Assembly: GCF_031198435.1 (NCBI RefSeq)
Contig: NZ_CP133548.1
Location: 1,242,501 to 1,306,500 of the forward strand
Source: Pleionea litopenaei
GTDB taxonomy: Bacteria > Pseudomonadota > Gammaproteobacteria > Enterobacterales > Kangiellaceae
Direction: 5' to 3'
DNA length: 64,000 bases
The position numbers and the translations under genes are program-made. Each line of letters opens with the position of its first letter. Positions within the stretch are counted from its first letter, which is position 1. A model generated the notes under the pieces. That model worked only from the letters and a program-made list of their open reading frames with translations, was not told the DNA's origin and ran no database searches. Positions 44,223-52,332 of this stretch are shown one piece after another.

Positions 44223-45125
44223 TTAACTTAAGAATATCCAGTAAATAAGTAACAAGTACAAGCTGTATTGAACCACATAATATAAGGGTACATTAAACGC
44301 CTTTAACTTCTTTCCAAGCAACCGAACTTTGTATATTCCGCCAAAAAGTTTATTTAACAGGCCTACTTTATCGCCTTTCATATTCTTTGAAGCAGTCGAG
44401 GCTAATAGCGTGTAAGACATAAACGTATTGAGCCAATCAATCAAGAAAAAGCTTACTGGTCTCTTCACGTCGAGAAATAGAATGATTCTATTTTGATCGG
44501 TGTTATTCTCGGCATGATGAAGATAGGTTTCGTCAAACATGACGGCCTCACCATCTTTCCAAAAATATTTTTCACCATCAACTTTGATATAACAATCTTC
44601 TGAATTCGGCGTTGAGAGGCCCAAGTGATAACGAAGTGAACCCGCGTAGGGATCACGATGTCGAACCAAGCAAGCGCCCGGTGGCAGCATCGCAAACATA
44701 GCGCCCTTGACGGTTGGAATGGTTGAAAGTAGCTCTACTGTTTTTGGGCATAGCTGCTTAGCAGATTTTAAATCAGAGCCGTACCATTTTATATAAAAGC
44801 GCTTCCAGCCGGTCTTAAAAAAGGAGTTAAAGCCTATGTCATCTAAATCATCCGATGCTTTAATTCTCGACTCACTGGTTAATTGTAACGCCTCGTCGCG
44901 TATCAGCTCCCAATGATCTTCGAGCACTTTTAGCTGTGCGAAATCTTGAGTATTTAAAAAAGGAGTATTTTTAACCGAAGAAAAAAGATAAAACAGACAG
45001 TTTATCGGACCGAGAATATTAGAATGATCTCTCACCTTAAACAGAAGGCTTTCGTGTTTAACTTTACCGCGGTTTTGAATATAGATCCCGCAGATGACAA
45101 AAATGACTAAAACGGTAATACCCAA
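44223..45125 (-). CDS. lpxO: LpxO-like lipid A / aspartyl-asparaginyl beta-hydroxylase
   Basis: A 300-residue Fe(II)/2-oxoglutarate dioxygenase. The N-terminal membrane segment and HSNILGPINCLFYLFS block match Salmonella LpxO, which puts a 2-hydroxyl on the 3'-secondary acyl chain of lipid A. The double-stranded beta-helix ligands are HRDPYAGSLRYHLGLSTP (His, Asp) and LHHAENN (His). The family's C-terminal tail and a last hydrophobic segment are present. It starts at a TTG with AGGACA upstream; no in-frame ATG gives the right N-terminus. Membrane-located. Confidence 0.82.
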   Translation of the reverse strand: MGITVLVIFVICGIYIQNRGKVKHESLLFKVRDHSNILGPINCLFYLFSSVKNTPFLNTQDFAQLKVLEDHWELIRDEALQLTSESRIKASDDLDDIGFNSFFKTGWKRFYIKWYGSDLKSAKQLCPKTVELLSTIPTVKGAMFAMLPPGACLVRHRDPYAGSLRYHLGLSTPNSEDCYIKVDGEKYFWKDGEAVMFDETYLHHAENNTDQNRIILFLDVKRPVSFFLIDWLNTFMSYTLLASTASKNMKGDKVGLLNKLFGGIYKVRLLGKKLKAFNVPLYYVVQYSLYLLLIYWIFLS

Positions 45126-45388
45126 GGTCTTGTCCTAGTGACGTTCGAGCTAAATAATATGAGATATTGCTAATATTACTTGGCTCTCTCCTCATTGTCA
45201 CTCACTAGTTAGTACAGCTATTAGAATATGGTTAGAATGAGTAAGTCCGCTAAAAAACCGAGTTTATTAACCAATATGAATCATTGATAACCTTCAACGA
45301 CATTGATAGGGTCACAGGTGAACTTATAAGCTCTAAATGGAACAATATAAGGTCTAAATCGAAAAATTGACATTAAGGAATACATTGC

Positions 45389-45823
45389 ATGAGAGCCTTA
45401 ACTGCCTACCTAAGAGCAGAACAGCTTGTAATTCACACGTCTTCTTCAACAGAAGCTGGCTTTTGGGTCGCTTGCAACCCTGTTATTGTGACAACTATAG
45501 ATGAGGCTCCTGAAGTTATTGGCCATATTGCTAAGTATATGCTTCCGTACTCGAGAACGAATATTAGGACTCCGCCCCCAAATGAAATGAATGCAACAAG
45601 TGTTTTGAAAGCGGCTGGCGTTAAAACTTGGGCTTCTCTCTCAAAAAATGCGTTATGCGTATCTATAGAAGAAAATGGAGCGCAAATTACATTTGTTCCT
45701 GCTAGAAACGTTAGTGCTCGACTAGGTTTCGAAGAGCTCACTGAGAAAGCTTTTTCATTACTCTCACCGAGTGCTCAAGCGTTAGGAAAGGCTTTATTAG
45801 ACGCCTTTGATCTTGCAGAATAG
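45389..45823 (+). CDS. small cytoplasmic protein of unknown function
   Basis: A 144-residue soluble protein. TTAAGGAA precedes the ATG. It has no signal or membrane segment. The mixed alpha/beta composition (FWVACNPVIVTTIDEAPEVIGHIAKYML, ALCVSIEENGAQITFVPARN) and the size are reminiscent of immunity proteins of contact-dependent toxin systems, but no toxin gene lies nearby and I do not recognise the family. It is followed by about 220 bp without a gene. Confidence 0.55.
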   Translation: MRALTAYLRAEQLVIHTSSSTEAGFWVACNPVIVTTIDEAPEVIGHIAKYMLPYSRTNIRTPPPNEMNATSVLKAAGVKTWASLSKNALCVSIEENGAQITFVPARNVSARLGFEELTEKAFSLLSPSAQALGKALLDAFDLAE

Positions 45824-46048
45824 CCTCACTTTTTAGCTCCGCATACGCTGCAACAATGTTTGAAAGCAAGCAATATTATTAATAATATGAAAATAATGGC
45901 TGTCCCAGATTTACAGCACTAAATTCCAGGCAATGTATCTGTTTGCCAAGAGCCTTCAAAACTTCTAGATAAGTGCTCTATTGAAACCAAATTGACGTAT
46001 TTAATTTGCATCAACTCGACCGCCCATTGACTTGCCTGAGAGATTCGT

Positions 46049-46876
46049 ATGAGAAAGTTTACCTCGATAGTTTTGCTAATTTTATTCAACTGGCTCTTCC
46101 ACCAAACAGCTCTGGCGCAGAATGAAAAGACCGTTGTCGTGCCTTTGCCATCGGTCGATGATTTTAGTAAAGGTAACGATGGCTGGAGTTTTGGATTGGG
46201 TTTCGGCATTGAATATGAATCGGCCTACGAGGGGTCAGATGAGTTCGGCTTCGAAGTCCAGCCCGCTGGTGCTGTCCAATGGCGAAACGGAAATGATACT
46301 TTCTACTGGGCAGGTGAAGCCCTCGGCTGGCGGGGTCTTCGCTCTGACACATGGCTATTAGAAGCGGCCATCGCTTTTGACGAAGGTCGAGAAGAAGGTG
46401 ATTCCGACGACGGTTACCTGAACGGGCTCGGAGATCAAGAAGAAGGTACCGAGATAGTACTGCAAGCCCGTCGAGCTTTGGATGACAACTGGCGCAACTG
46501 GCTTATTAGCCGAATTGTTACTGGTGACAATGGCAACCTTGGACTCTTCGGCATTGGGCACCGTTTCGGAGTGCAAAATGACGGAACGGGCTCAGACCTC
46601 TCTTTTGTCGTTGTGTTTCATGACAGCGAATACGCAAACAACGGCTTTGGCATTACCGCGGCGCAATCCATTGCCTCAGGATTAGATGAGACACAATTAA
46701 GTGGCGGGCTACGCTCTTTTGCCCTCGACTACACTTATCGTTATTACCTCAACAACAATTGGCAAATCTTTGGCGAGGCATTCTACGAACGCTTTAGTAG
46801 TGAAATTGAGAATAGCCCTATTGCTCGCAGCAATTTTGAAGCTGAAGTCAGTGTCGGATTTATTTATCTGTTTTAG
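46049..46876 (+). CDS. MipA/OmpV-family outer-membrane protein
   Basis: A 275-residue beta-barrel. The signal peptide (~1–23) ends ALA|QNE. FGLGFGIEYESAYEGSDEFGFEVQPAGAVQW is the characteristic MipA/OmpV start, with repeated amphipathic strands through to the C-terminal aromatic FIYLF, the signal recognised by BamA. MipA scaffolds murein synthesis in E. coli, while OmpV-type members mediate adhesion or uptake; the role here is not fixed. It ends just before the 115-bp tRNA-derived repeats. Confidence 0.88.
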   Translation: MRKFTSIVLLILFNWLFHQTALAQNEKTVVVPLPSVDDFSKGNDGWSFGLGFGIEYESAYEGSDEFGFEVQPAGAVQWRNGNDTFYWAGEALGWRGLRSDTWLLEAAIAFDEGREEGDSDDGYLNGLGDQEEGTEIVLQARRALDDNWRNWLISRIVTGDNGNLGLFGIGHRFGVQNDGTGSDLSFVVVFHDSEYANNGFGITAAQSIASGLDETQLSGGLRSFALDYTYRYYLNNNWQIFGEAFYERFSSEIENSPIARSNFEAEVSVGFIYLF

Positions 46877-46895
46877 TTTTATTAACATTCCGCCC

Positions 46896-47101
46896 TCCAC
46901 ACCGTGTGACGAGCTTGAGTTCCGTGGAATAAACACAAAAAAGCCGACGGTTAAGTCGGCTTTTTAAATATGGTACCAGAGGATGAACTCGATGGTCCGA
47001 CATCTCGGCCGGCACACCGTGTGACGAATTTGAGTTCCGTGGAATAAACACAAAAAAGCCGACGGTTAAGTCGGCTTTTTAAATATGGTACCAGAGGACG
47101 G
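46896..47101. repeat. tRNA-Leu 3'-end/terminator repeats, left copy of the island flank
   Basis: One partial and one full 115-bp unit (full unit 46974–47088), then a 16-base exact copy of the tRNA-Leu 3' end (TGGTACCAGAGGACGG, 47086–47101). Each unit holds a tRNA 3'-like end, a spacer and the GCCGAC/GTCGGC terminator. Compare the right-hand copies at 51716–52057. Confidence 0.85.
46936..46966. terminator. rho-independent terminator (copy in repeat unit)
   Basis: AAAAAGCCGAC / GTCGGCTTTTT with a short loop; it also serves as the terminator after mipA. Further copies lie at 47051–47081, 51910–51940 and 52025–52055. The copy at 51793–51823 has GTCGAC, which weakens its stem. Confidence 0.75.
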
Positions 47102-47332
47102 TATTACATATCCCCTAAATTTCAATATATTAGATTAACTCTGTAGCATTTTTGTATCAATTAAATCTGCTATAGTCCTCACCAGGAATATGTAGAGTAA
47201 GCAAAAACTAGGATTGCCCATTCTATTATTTTTATACTAATTGCTATGAGTTGACGAAGAACCATCGCAACACTATAGTGCTAGGAGATGGGGCTATGTA
47301 CAAAAAGCAAACTAATAATAAGGAGAGTTACA

Positions 47333-47740
47333 TTGAAGAAATTAGTATCTACATTAGCTTTACTATTCACCTTCTCCATTTTGGCAGGATGTGTTGCAAC
47401 TAATAACACACCTGTAACGACTCGAAATTCTGAATTAACTCAGGGAAATGTCCAGATGAATCTTTCTGTTGGAAAAACAACAAAAGCGGACGTCCTCGAA
47501 AAATTTGGAGCTCCAAACATCACGACTAGGGACTCTGCAGGAAGAGAGGTATGGACATATCAAAGAGCTGCTCAAGTTTCTCAGTCAAGTTCGAGTTCAA
47601 CTGGATGGACTATTATTTTTGTAAATGGTTCCAGTAAAGCAGCCGGTTTTGAATCATCATCAAGAATGATGACTTTGATTATTAAATTCGATGCTGAAGA
47701 CAAAGTAACCGACTTTCGTAGCAGAACCTCTAACTTTTAA
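47333..47740 (+). CDS. SmpA/OmlA(BamE)-like lipoprotein
   Basis: A 135-residue predicted lipoprotein. A TTG at 47333 with AAGGAGAG in front gives a clean signal (LKKLVSTLALLFTFSILAGC, lipobox LAGC). The mature domain NLSVGKTTKADVLEKFGAPNITT…REVWTYQRA is the SmpA/OmlA-type fold: 'G-x-T-x-x-x-V-x-x-x-x-G-x-P' followed by a W-x-Y strand, as in BamE. It is one of several such island or phage lipoproteins and not the core BamE. It pairs with the next lipoprotein 12 bases downstream. Confidence 0.75.
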   Translation: MKKLVSTLALLFTFSILAGCVATNNTPVTTRNSELTQGNVQMNLSVGKTTKADVLEKFGAPNITTRDSAGREVWTYQRAAQVSQSSSSSTGWTIIFVNGSSKAAGFESSSRMMTLIIKFDAEDKVTDFRSRTSNF

Positions 47741-47752
47741 AATGGAATTAAT

Positions 47753-48235
47753 ATGAAAATCATTATAAATATTTGCGTAATTGCTTTAATGGTCAGCTTA
47801 ACATCAGCTTGTAAAACTACGGGAATGACTTCTTCTCTTACTCCTTTAGAAATTCAGTCACTTCAAACAAGAGAGTATGAATCGACGAAAAAAATAGTTT
47901 TCCCTAGTGTGATTTCAGTCTTCCAAGATCTTGGATATACGATAGAAAATGCGGACATTGAAACAGGACTCATTAAATCAATGAGTGCGACTAAAAATAA
48001 TGGCTTTCTTACTTTTATGACCGGAGCAACCGAAAACACACAAACAGTTGCGAACGCATTTATTGAAGAAATTGGAGGAATTGTCAGAGTTAGATTGACC
48101 TTTGTGACTCGCACTCGTAGCTCCTCTGCTTATGGAGCACAAGACCAAAGTGATCATCAAATTTTAGATGCAAAGCCATATCAAAATGCATTCGAAAGAA
48201 TAGAAAATGCTATGTTCATACGTTCTGCTGATTAA
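47753..48235 (+). CDS. lipoprotein of unknown function
   Basis: A 160-residue predicted lipoprotein (signal ~1–19, lipobox TSAC). LEIQSLQTREYESTKKIVFPSVISVFQDLGYTIENADIETGLI is the pattern of a small family of envelope lipoproteins in which a Q-T-R-x-Y/F stretch precedes a 'v-f-q-d-l-G-y' helix (DUF4156-like in layout). It follows the SmpA-like gene by 12 bases, so both are probably one operon. A strong terminator follows. Confidence 0.7.
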   Translation: MKIIINICVIALMVSLTSACKTTGMTSSLTPLEIQSLQTREYESTKKIVFPSVISVFQDLGYTIENADIETGLIKSMSATKNNGFLTFMTGATENTQTVANAFIEEIGGIVRVRLTFVTRTRSSSAYGAQDQSDHQILDAKPYQNAFERIENAMFIRSAD

Positions 48236-48257
48236 GTAAACTATATTAATTAACATA

Positions 48258-48287
48258 AAAAAAGGGCTTCAATTGAAGCCCTTTTTT
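48258..48287 (+). terminator. rho-independent terminator
   Basis: A 30-base perfect palindrome, AAAAAAGGGCTTCAA / TTGAAGCCCTTTTTT. It ends the two-lipoprotein operon and can also stop the convergent antitoxin transcript. Confidence 0.9.
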
Positions 48288-48348
48288 AGGTTAATTAGTT
48301 TTGAGACGAAGCAGAGGAAAGCACAATCGCTTCCCTCATAGTGAGATA

Positions 48349-48690
48349 CTATCCACACATTGCTTGCTGCTCGTCATTTGCATCATAAGCCTCTGTTTCA
48401 TCACCCTGCTCTAAAGCCGCAAACTCTCGCGCCATTTTTTTCAGTTCACATGTCGCGAAACGACGAAGTACCTGCTTCATTAAAGGTTGATAACCGATAT
48501 CATTCATTTTCGCGATTAGTTTTAAGTCATCTAACAGAGTTTTTTGCATTCTAATCGAGATCATTTGAAGCTCAAGAGCTGCATCTATTTCTTTAGGGTC
48601 TGTATTTGAGACTCGTACATGCTCTTCACTTCTACCCAGCTCTCCATTATCCCACTGCTCAACGTTGTTGTAGATGTCTACTTCATTCAT
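48349..48690 (-). CDS. BrnA/CopG-like antitoxin
   Basis: A 113-residue acidic protein. The central LQMISIRMQKTLLDDLKLIAKMNDIGYQPLMKQVLRRF matches the ribbon-helix-helix end of BrnA/CopG-type antitoxins (strand ISIRM, then two helices). The N-terminal half would wrap the toxin. It lies 74 bases downstream of the toxin gene on the same strand, in toxin-first order as in BrnT/BrnA. It should repress its own operon, and a palindromic operator pair is visible upstream of the toxin. Confidence 0.75.
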   Translation of the reverse strand: MNEVDIYNNVEQWDNGELGRSEEHVRVSNTDPKEIDAALELQMISIRMQKTLLDDLKLIAKMNDIGYQPLMKQVLRRFATCELKKMAREFAALEQGDETEAYDANDEQQAMCG

Positions 48691-48764
48691 CTGGTTTTCT
48701 CCTGTTGTGAATAGGTGTCAATCTCCACCTTCACCACACAAATTATTTGTGTATTTTATATGCT

Positions 48765-49046
48765 TTAAGCAAATTTATTATATATTTCTATTTCTTTAGC
48801 GTTAGCTTCGTACGCAGACTTGATATGAATATCTCTGCCTACCGCTACAAAAACAATTTTAAGTTTTCTACCATAATCCGTATCGGCAATAAACCACTGA
48901 GAAGGAGGAATAGTTTTGTGCTCCTCTCTAATATCTTCGAGGAACCCTCTCTCTCTATTAGCGAAGCAATCATGAACTTCTTGAATGCTAACTTTATGTT
49001 TTGTCGAAAGTTTTCTCTCGACTTTATTACTAACCTTTAAAGCCAA
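48765..49046 (-). CDS. BrnT/RelE-like toxin
   Basis: A 93-residue basic protein. It starts at a TTG preceded by GAGGG. HKVSIQEVHDCFANRERGFLEDIREEHKTIPPSQWFIADTDYGRKLKIVF followed by IKSAYEANAKEIEIYNK is a family often annotated near BrnT toxins: a compact RNase-type fold with conserved K/R and an aromatic strand. Members sit next to CopG/BrnA-like antitoxins, as here. Activity (mRNA cleavage) is inferred from the family only. Confidence 0.72.
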   Translation of the reverse strand: MALKVSNKVERKLSTKHKVSIQEVHDCFANRERGFLEDIREEHKTIPPSQWFIADTDYGRKLKIVFVAVGRDIHIKSAYEANAKEIEIYNKFA

Positions 49047-49363
49047 GCATTTCCCTCTTCCTTAATTTTGTATATACATAGTATATACGTTGGGCACTTT
49101 AATTAACAACTTGAATTGTATATAAATCTTTCAGTTTCACCATATTTACTAGATATTGTGATGAATGTCATAAAAAAACCCTAAATAAGCGAAAATATGG
49201 TTATTTAAAACATTTTTTTATCTTTTTTCATATTAAAGTCGTTTATTTTCAGAGCCTTAGAACAAAATCTCTGCATAAAAATGTCAAAGGACACCTTTAA
49301 AGATTATCTATCTTTGATATTTCTATATCGACTTCACCAAAGAAAACTAAAGTAAAATCATAA
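49047..49363. promoter_or_regulatory. toxin–antitoxin promoter region with a double palindromic operator
   Basis: Two GTATATAC palindromes at 49070–49077 and 49081–49088, 11 bp apart start to start (one helical turn), lie upstream of the toxin gene. This is the spacing expected for a ribbon-helix-helix antitoxin dimer pair. The rest of this 317-bp stretch is AT-rich, with no gene seen. Confidence 0.5.
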
Positions 49364-50125
49364 CTAATTCGTAATCGCCCAAAAGCCAAAGCCTCCTGGA
49401 GTCGGGTAAATAGCTTCATTAAAACTTGCAAGAGGAACTCTATCGTTAGCAGGAACAGAATTAAGGCTAACATAAATGACCGCGACACTCGCTGACGAGC
49501 TAGCTATCGGATTTGATCCAGTAATAGGATTCCCTTGCGACCAGACTCCGTTAATCGAAATCCAAATCTCATCTGCATCAAAGTCGATAGCATAGCCAAT
49601 CACATCTCCTGTTGTATAAGAAGCTGATGGAAATAGTCCAACACCAGAGCCATTACTTGAAATAAATCCATTTGGACGATGTTGTAAATTACCTGAGGAA
49701 GATCCAACACCTTGTACTCTGATCCCCATTCCTAATGTATGCGAAGTGTCCGCTTCAAACAAAACTTCAATGTACCATTTTCCAGTACTTTTCGGGCTCA
49801 ACGATTCAATAATAATATTGCTGGTCGATAAACCTTGATTGTCAGCCTCTGCTGTTCGATCATCATTTGTGAGGATAAGGTTAGAACCGCCATAAGAAGT
49901 TGCACTACATTTATTGGCATTGACTGGCTCAGTTGCAGGCTCTTGCTGAATAATATCACCCAAGATAGTACCCGCAGAGATAACATTCACGATACCTTCG
50001 GGATTGTAAACAGCCGCACTGGCTACGCTAACATCTCGATAATCAACCTCATTATCGACACCGTCGAGACTGGTATTGCCAAGCAGGGACTTATCTCCAC
50101 ACTTTGAAGTATTAGTTACAGTCAA
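49364..50125 (-). pseudogene. truncated gene with a SPRY-like C-terminal domain
   Basis: A 253-codon frame with no proper start: the frame opens at a stop (TAG ACT TTG), with no ribosome site or signal peptide. The C-terminal half, STGKWYIEVLFEADTSHTLGMGI, GDVIGYAIDFDADEIWISINGVW and GGFGFWAIT, is a SPRY-like beta sandwich (KWYFEV…GDVIGCALD…). Such domains occur in phage tail and structural proteins and in large secreted proteins. I read it as the 3' part of a longer gene that lost its front when the island was trimmed. Confidence 0.6.
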
Positions 50126-50370
50126 AGTCTATCTATTAGACGACTTAAACCAAGTTATTCAAATTTATATATCAAAAAAATTAGTAATATTACTAAACAC
50201 TTTTTTTGATCTATAAATCAAAAGCAAGCATCATTTACTCGTTTTCTTTTAAAAATATTTCCGCTATCATTCTAAAATATGAACCTAAGACTCTTCGGAT
50301 GTATTTTAACTTGAAGGTGATATGATTCTTATATCTGTGAAATATGAGAGTCATCGGAGAAGATATTAAT

Positions 50371-51224
50371 ATGGATTTTTATCAAAAATTAAACGTCAAT
50401 AAAATAAGAAGCAACAATGAAACCAAAAAACTTCATAAAACTTTGCTTTTCAATGTATTCTTCTGGGGTGGCCTAGCAATTGCTGCGATGGTTTCAATAT
50501 TGATACTTTCTAATCAAGACCTAGCCTTTTGCTTCAATTCGGAGTGCTTTTCTTATTTCAAAAACATATTTAGCTTTCCTATTGAGAATCTATCTGCGAC
50601 ATTAATTATTGTCGGATTTTTAGCACTGTTAAATAAAAGCAATCAGACCTCTCATCAAATAGACATTTCGATAAATCAAAACATATTTAGAATTTCATCG
50701 ACCATAAAGAGGAATTTTATAACACTCTAACAAGCCTAGAAAAAGACTATGATATTGAGTTTACAAACAAGACAATTCTATACAGAAGTATCTTTCCTGA
50801 TAACAACACTCAAAATGTCGAATTTACGTCACAAGCTACCGAAGGTCATGCTCCAATTTTAAATTATATTGCAGATTTATTTAATACGGTGATTGACGAC
50901 TATAATAATTATCATAAAAAACTTAAATTAAAACAAGAAATCAATACAGCGGACTTTATTAACTGGCTAGAATGTTTAGCTCTACTTTCAAAAACGCTTT
51001 TGATACAACCTAAGATCCCTCGAAAATTAAAACCAGAATTGCATAACATGCTACATCACGATCTTCACAAATATATTCCTCATAACATTTCCCAGTACTT
51101 ATTTTCACTAGAGAATTCTCTTTGTGATATCATAAGATTCTGTTTTCCCTTGAAATCCGAAGAGTTTGTGATTAGACACCCTATTGCCTCGATTAAACTC
51201 GACAATTTATTCCCTGACTTCTAA
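50371..51224 (+). pseudogene. frameshifted gene: membrane protein of unknown function
   Basis: Two frames that together read as one protein. The first (ATG 50371, GGAGA upstream) encodes MDFYQKLNVNKIRSNNETK with two membrane helices (~27–50, ~75–92) and runs to a stop at 50728. The second frame continues from about 50691 as NFIDHKEEFYNTLTSLEKD… to the stop at 51222. The switch lies near 50680–50700, suggesting a one-base indel there. The full product would be about 280 residues, membrane-anchored with a helical cytoplasmic part. A programmed frameshift or sequencing error is possible. Confidence 0.6.
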
Positions 51225-51712
51225 ACCACGGAATAAAGCTAGCCTCTGAAATAATTCCAAATATTAGAGCAAATCTGTTAAAGAAAGCTAGCTACTTCAA
51301 CTGTTTCCCATTAAGCCACAAAACACTACAAACTACTAAGACACCGACAAGAACTATCAGATGTATTCCATAGCTGTCCATCAATATATCAAAGCTTTTC
51401 GTGCTAGGGTAAAGTTTCAAAGCACCTGTTAAAACTTTCATTTCTGGCTGGCACTACTGAACTACCTAACCATAAAAGATGGAATAGTGCTCATCCAATC
51501 TTTGTAATATCTCAAGATAACGCTCCTATTCGACAGATAACGAATCATTTAAAAGTTAAGTTATCTATTTTTCTTTCTGAGTACACAAAGTTGAAGTTCC
51601 AGCTGTCGAAGTAATATAAGTTACCGCGTTTGAAAAGGTGTTTGTGCCCCAAATGAAGCTATTTCTGAGGGCTGAAATAGAAAATCCGATATTATACGGA
51701 CTTCAGAAGATT
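51225..51712. other. gene-free stretch at the right end of the island
   Basis: About 490 bp of AT-rich sequence with no ribosome site or long frame. It leads directly into the 115-bp repeat cluster. Probably decayed island DNA. Confidence 0.45.
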
Positions 51713-51715
51713 TGG

Positions 51716-52060
51716 CACCAGAGGATGTGCTCGATGGTCCGACATTTCGGCCGGCACACCGTGTGACGAATTTGAGTTCCGTGGAATAAACACAAAAAAG
51801 CCGACGGTTAAGTCGACTTTTTAAATATGGTACCAGAGGATGTGCTCGATGGTCCGACATTTCGGCCGGCACACCGCGTGACGAGTTTGAGTTCCGAGGA
51901 ATAAGAACAAAAAAGCCGACGGTTAAGTCGGCTTTTTAAATATGGTACCAGAGGATGTGCTCGATGGTCCGACATTTCGGCCGGCACACCGCGTGACGAG
52001 TTTGAGTTCCGAGGAATAAGAACAAAAAAGCCGACGGTTAAGTCGGCTTTTTAAATATGG
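51716..52060. repeat. three tandem 115-bp tRNA-Leu 3'-end/terminator units
   Basis: Units start at 51716, 51831 and 51946; the next period begins in the real tRNA at 52061. Each unit: CCAGAGGA (tRNA acceptor end), CTCGATGGTCCGAC, about 50 bp of spacer, the GCCGAC/GTCGGC terminator, TTTTTAAATATGG. The last two units are identical to each other. The first matches the left-flank units (GTGTGACGAATTTGAGTTCC, GGAATAAACAC) better than its neighbours. Confidence 0.9.
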
Positions 52061-52144
52061 TACCAGAGGACGGACTCGAACCGTCACACCCGCAAAGGCG
52101 GGGGATTTTGAATCCCCTGTGTCTACCAATTCCACCACTCTGGC
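52058..52144 (-). tRNA. tRNA-Leu (anticodon CAA)
   Basis: An 87-base cloverleaf on the minus strand: acceptor GCCAGAG/CTCTGGT, D-arm with TGGTGGAATTGGTAGACA, anticodon stem GGGGA/TCCCC with loop TTCAAAA (anticodon CAA, reading UUG), a long variable arm (GCCTTTGCGGGTGT) as in class II tRNAs, T-arm GACGGTTCGAGTCCGTC, and an encoded CCA. It is transcribed leftwards and followed by its terminator, then by repeated copies of the same 3' end and terminator. Confidence 0.95.
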
Positions 52145-52332
52145 ATTTTGCATTTACTACAGCCACTTGGTAGCGCTTGCGCTTGGCTGAAGCTCGCGAT
52201 TACTCACGAGCGGGCAATTATAATCAATCGACTGACGAATGCAACACTCTTATGGCTGCAAGCGGCAACAATTTCGCAATCGTAGAAAACTTAGCCAGTT
52301 TTCTACGACCACCGCGCTTAATCCCCTAGCGA

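Larger units (their letters stand above)
47102..52057. mobile_element. small genomic island at the tRNA-Leu 3' end
   Basis: AT-rich DNA with hypothetical genes, a toxin–antitoxin pair and two damaged genes. It is framed by direct repeats of about 50 bp (terminator plus TGGTACCAGAGGACGG, ending at 47101 on the left and at 52073, inside the intact tRNA-Leu gene, on the right). That is the footprint of site-specific integration into a tRNA 3' end. No integrase or phage gene remains, so it is a remnant or depends on an outside recombinase. Confidence 0.55.

Noticed and set aside
45389-45823. Immunity protein of a toxin system
   Set aside because: The size fits, but there is no toxin gene nearby and no recognisable family. 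Reported only as unknown.
51716-52060. Regular 115-bp repeats as a CRISPR array
   Set aside because: There are no variable spacers: the whole unit repeats. It contains a tRNA 3' end and a terminator, and no cas genes are near.
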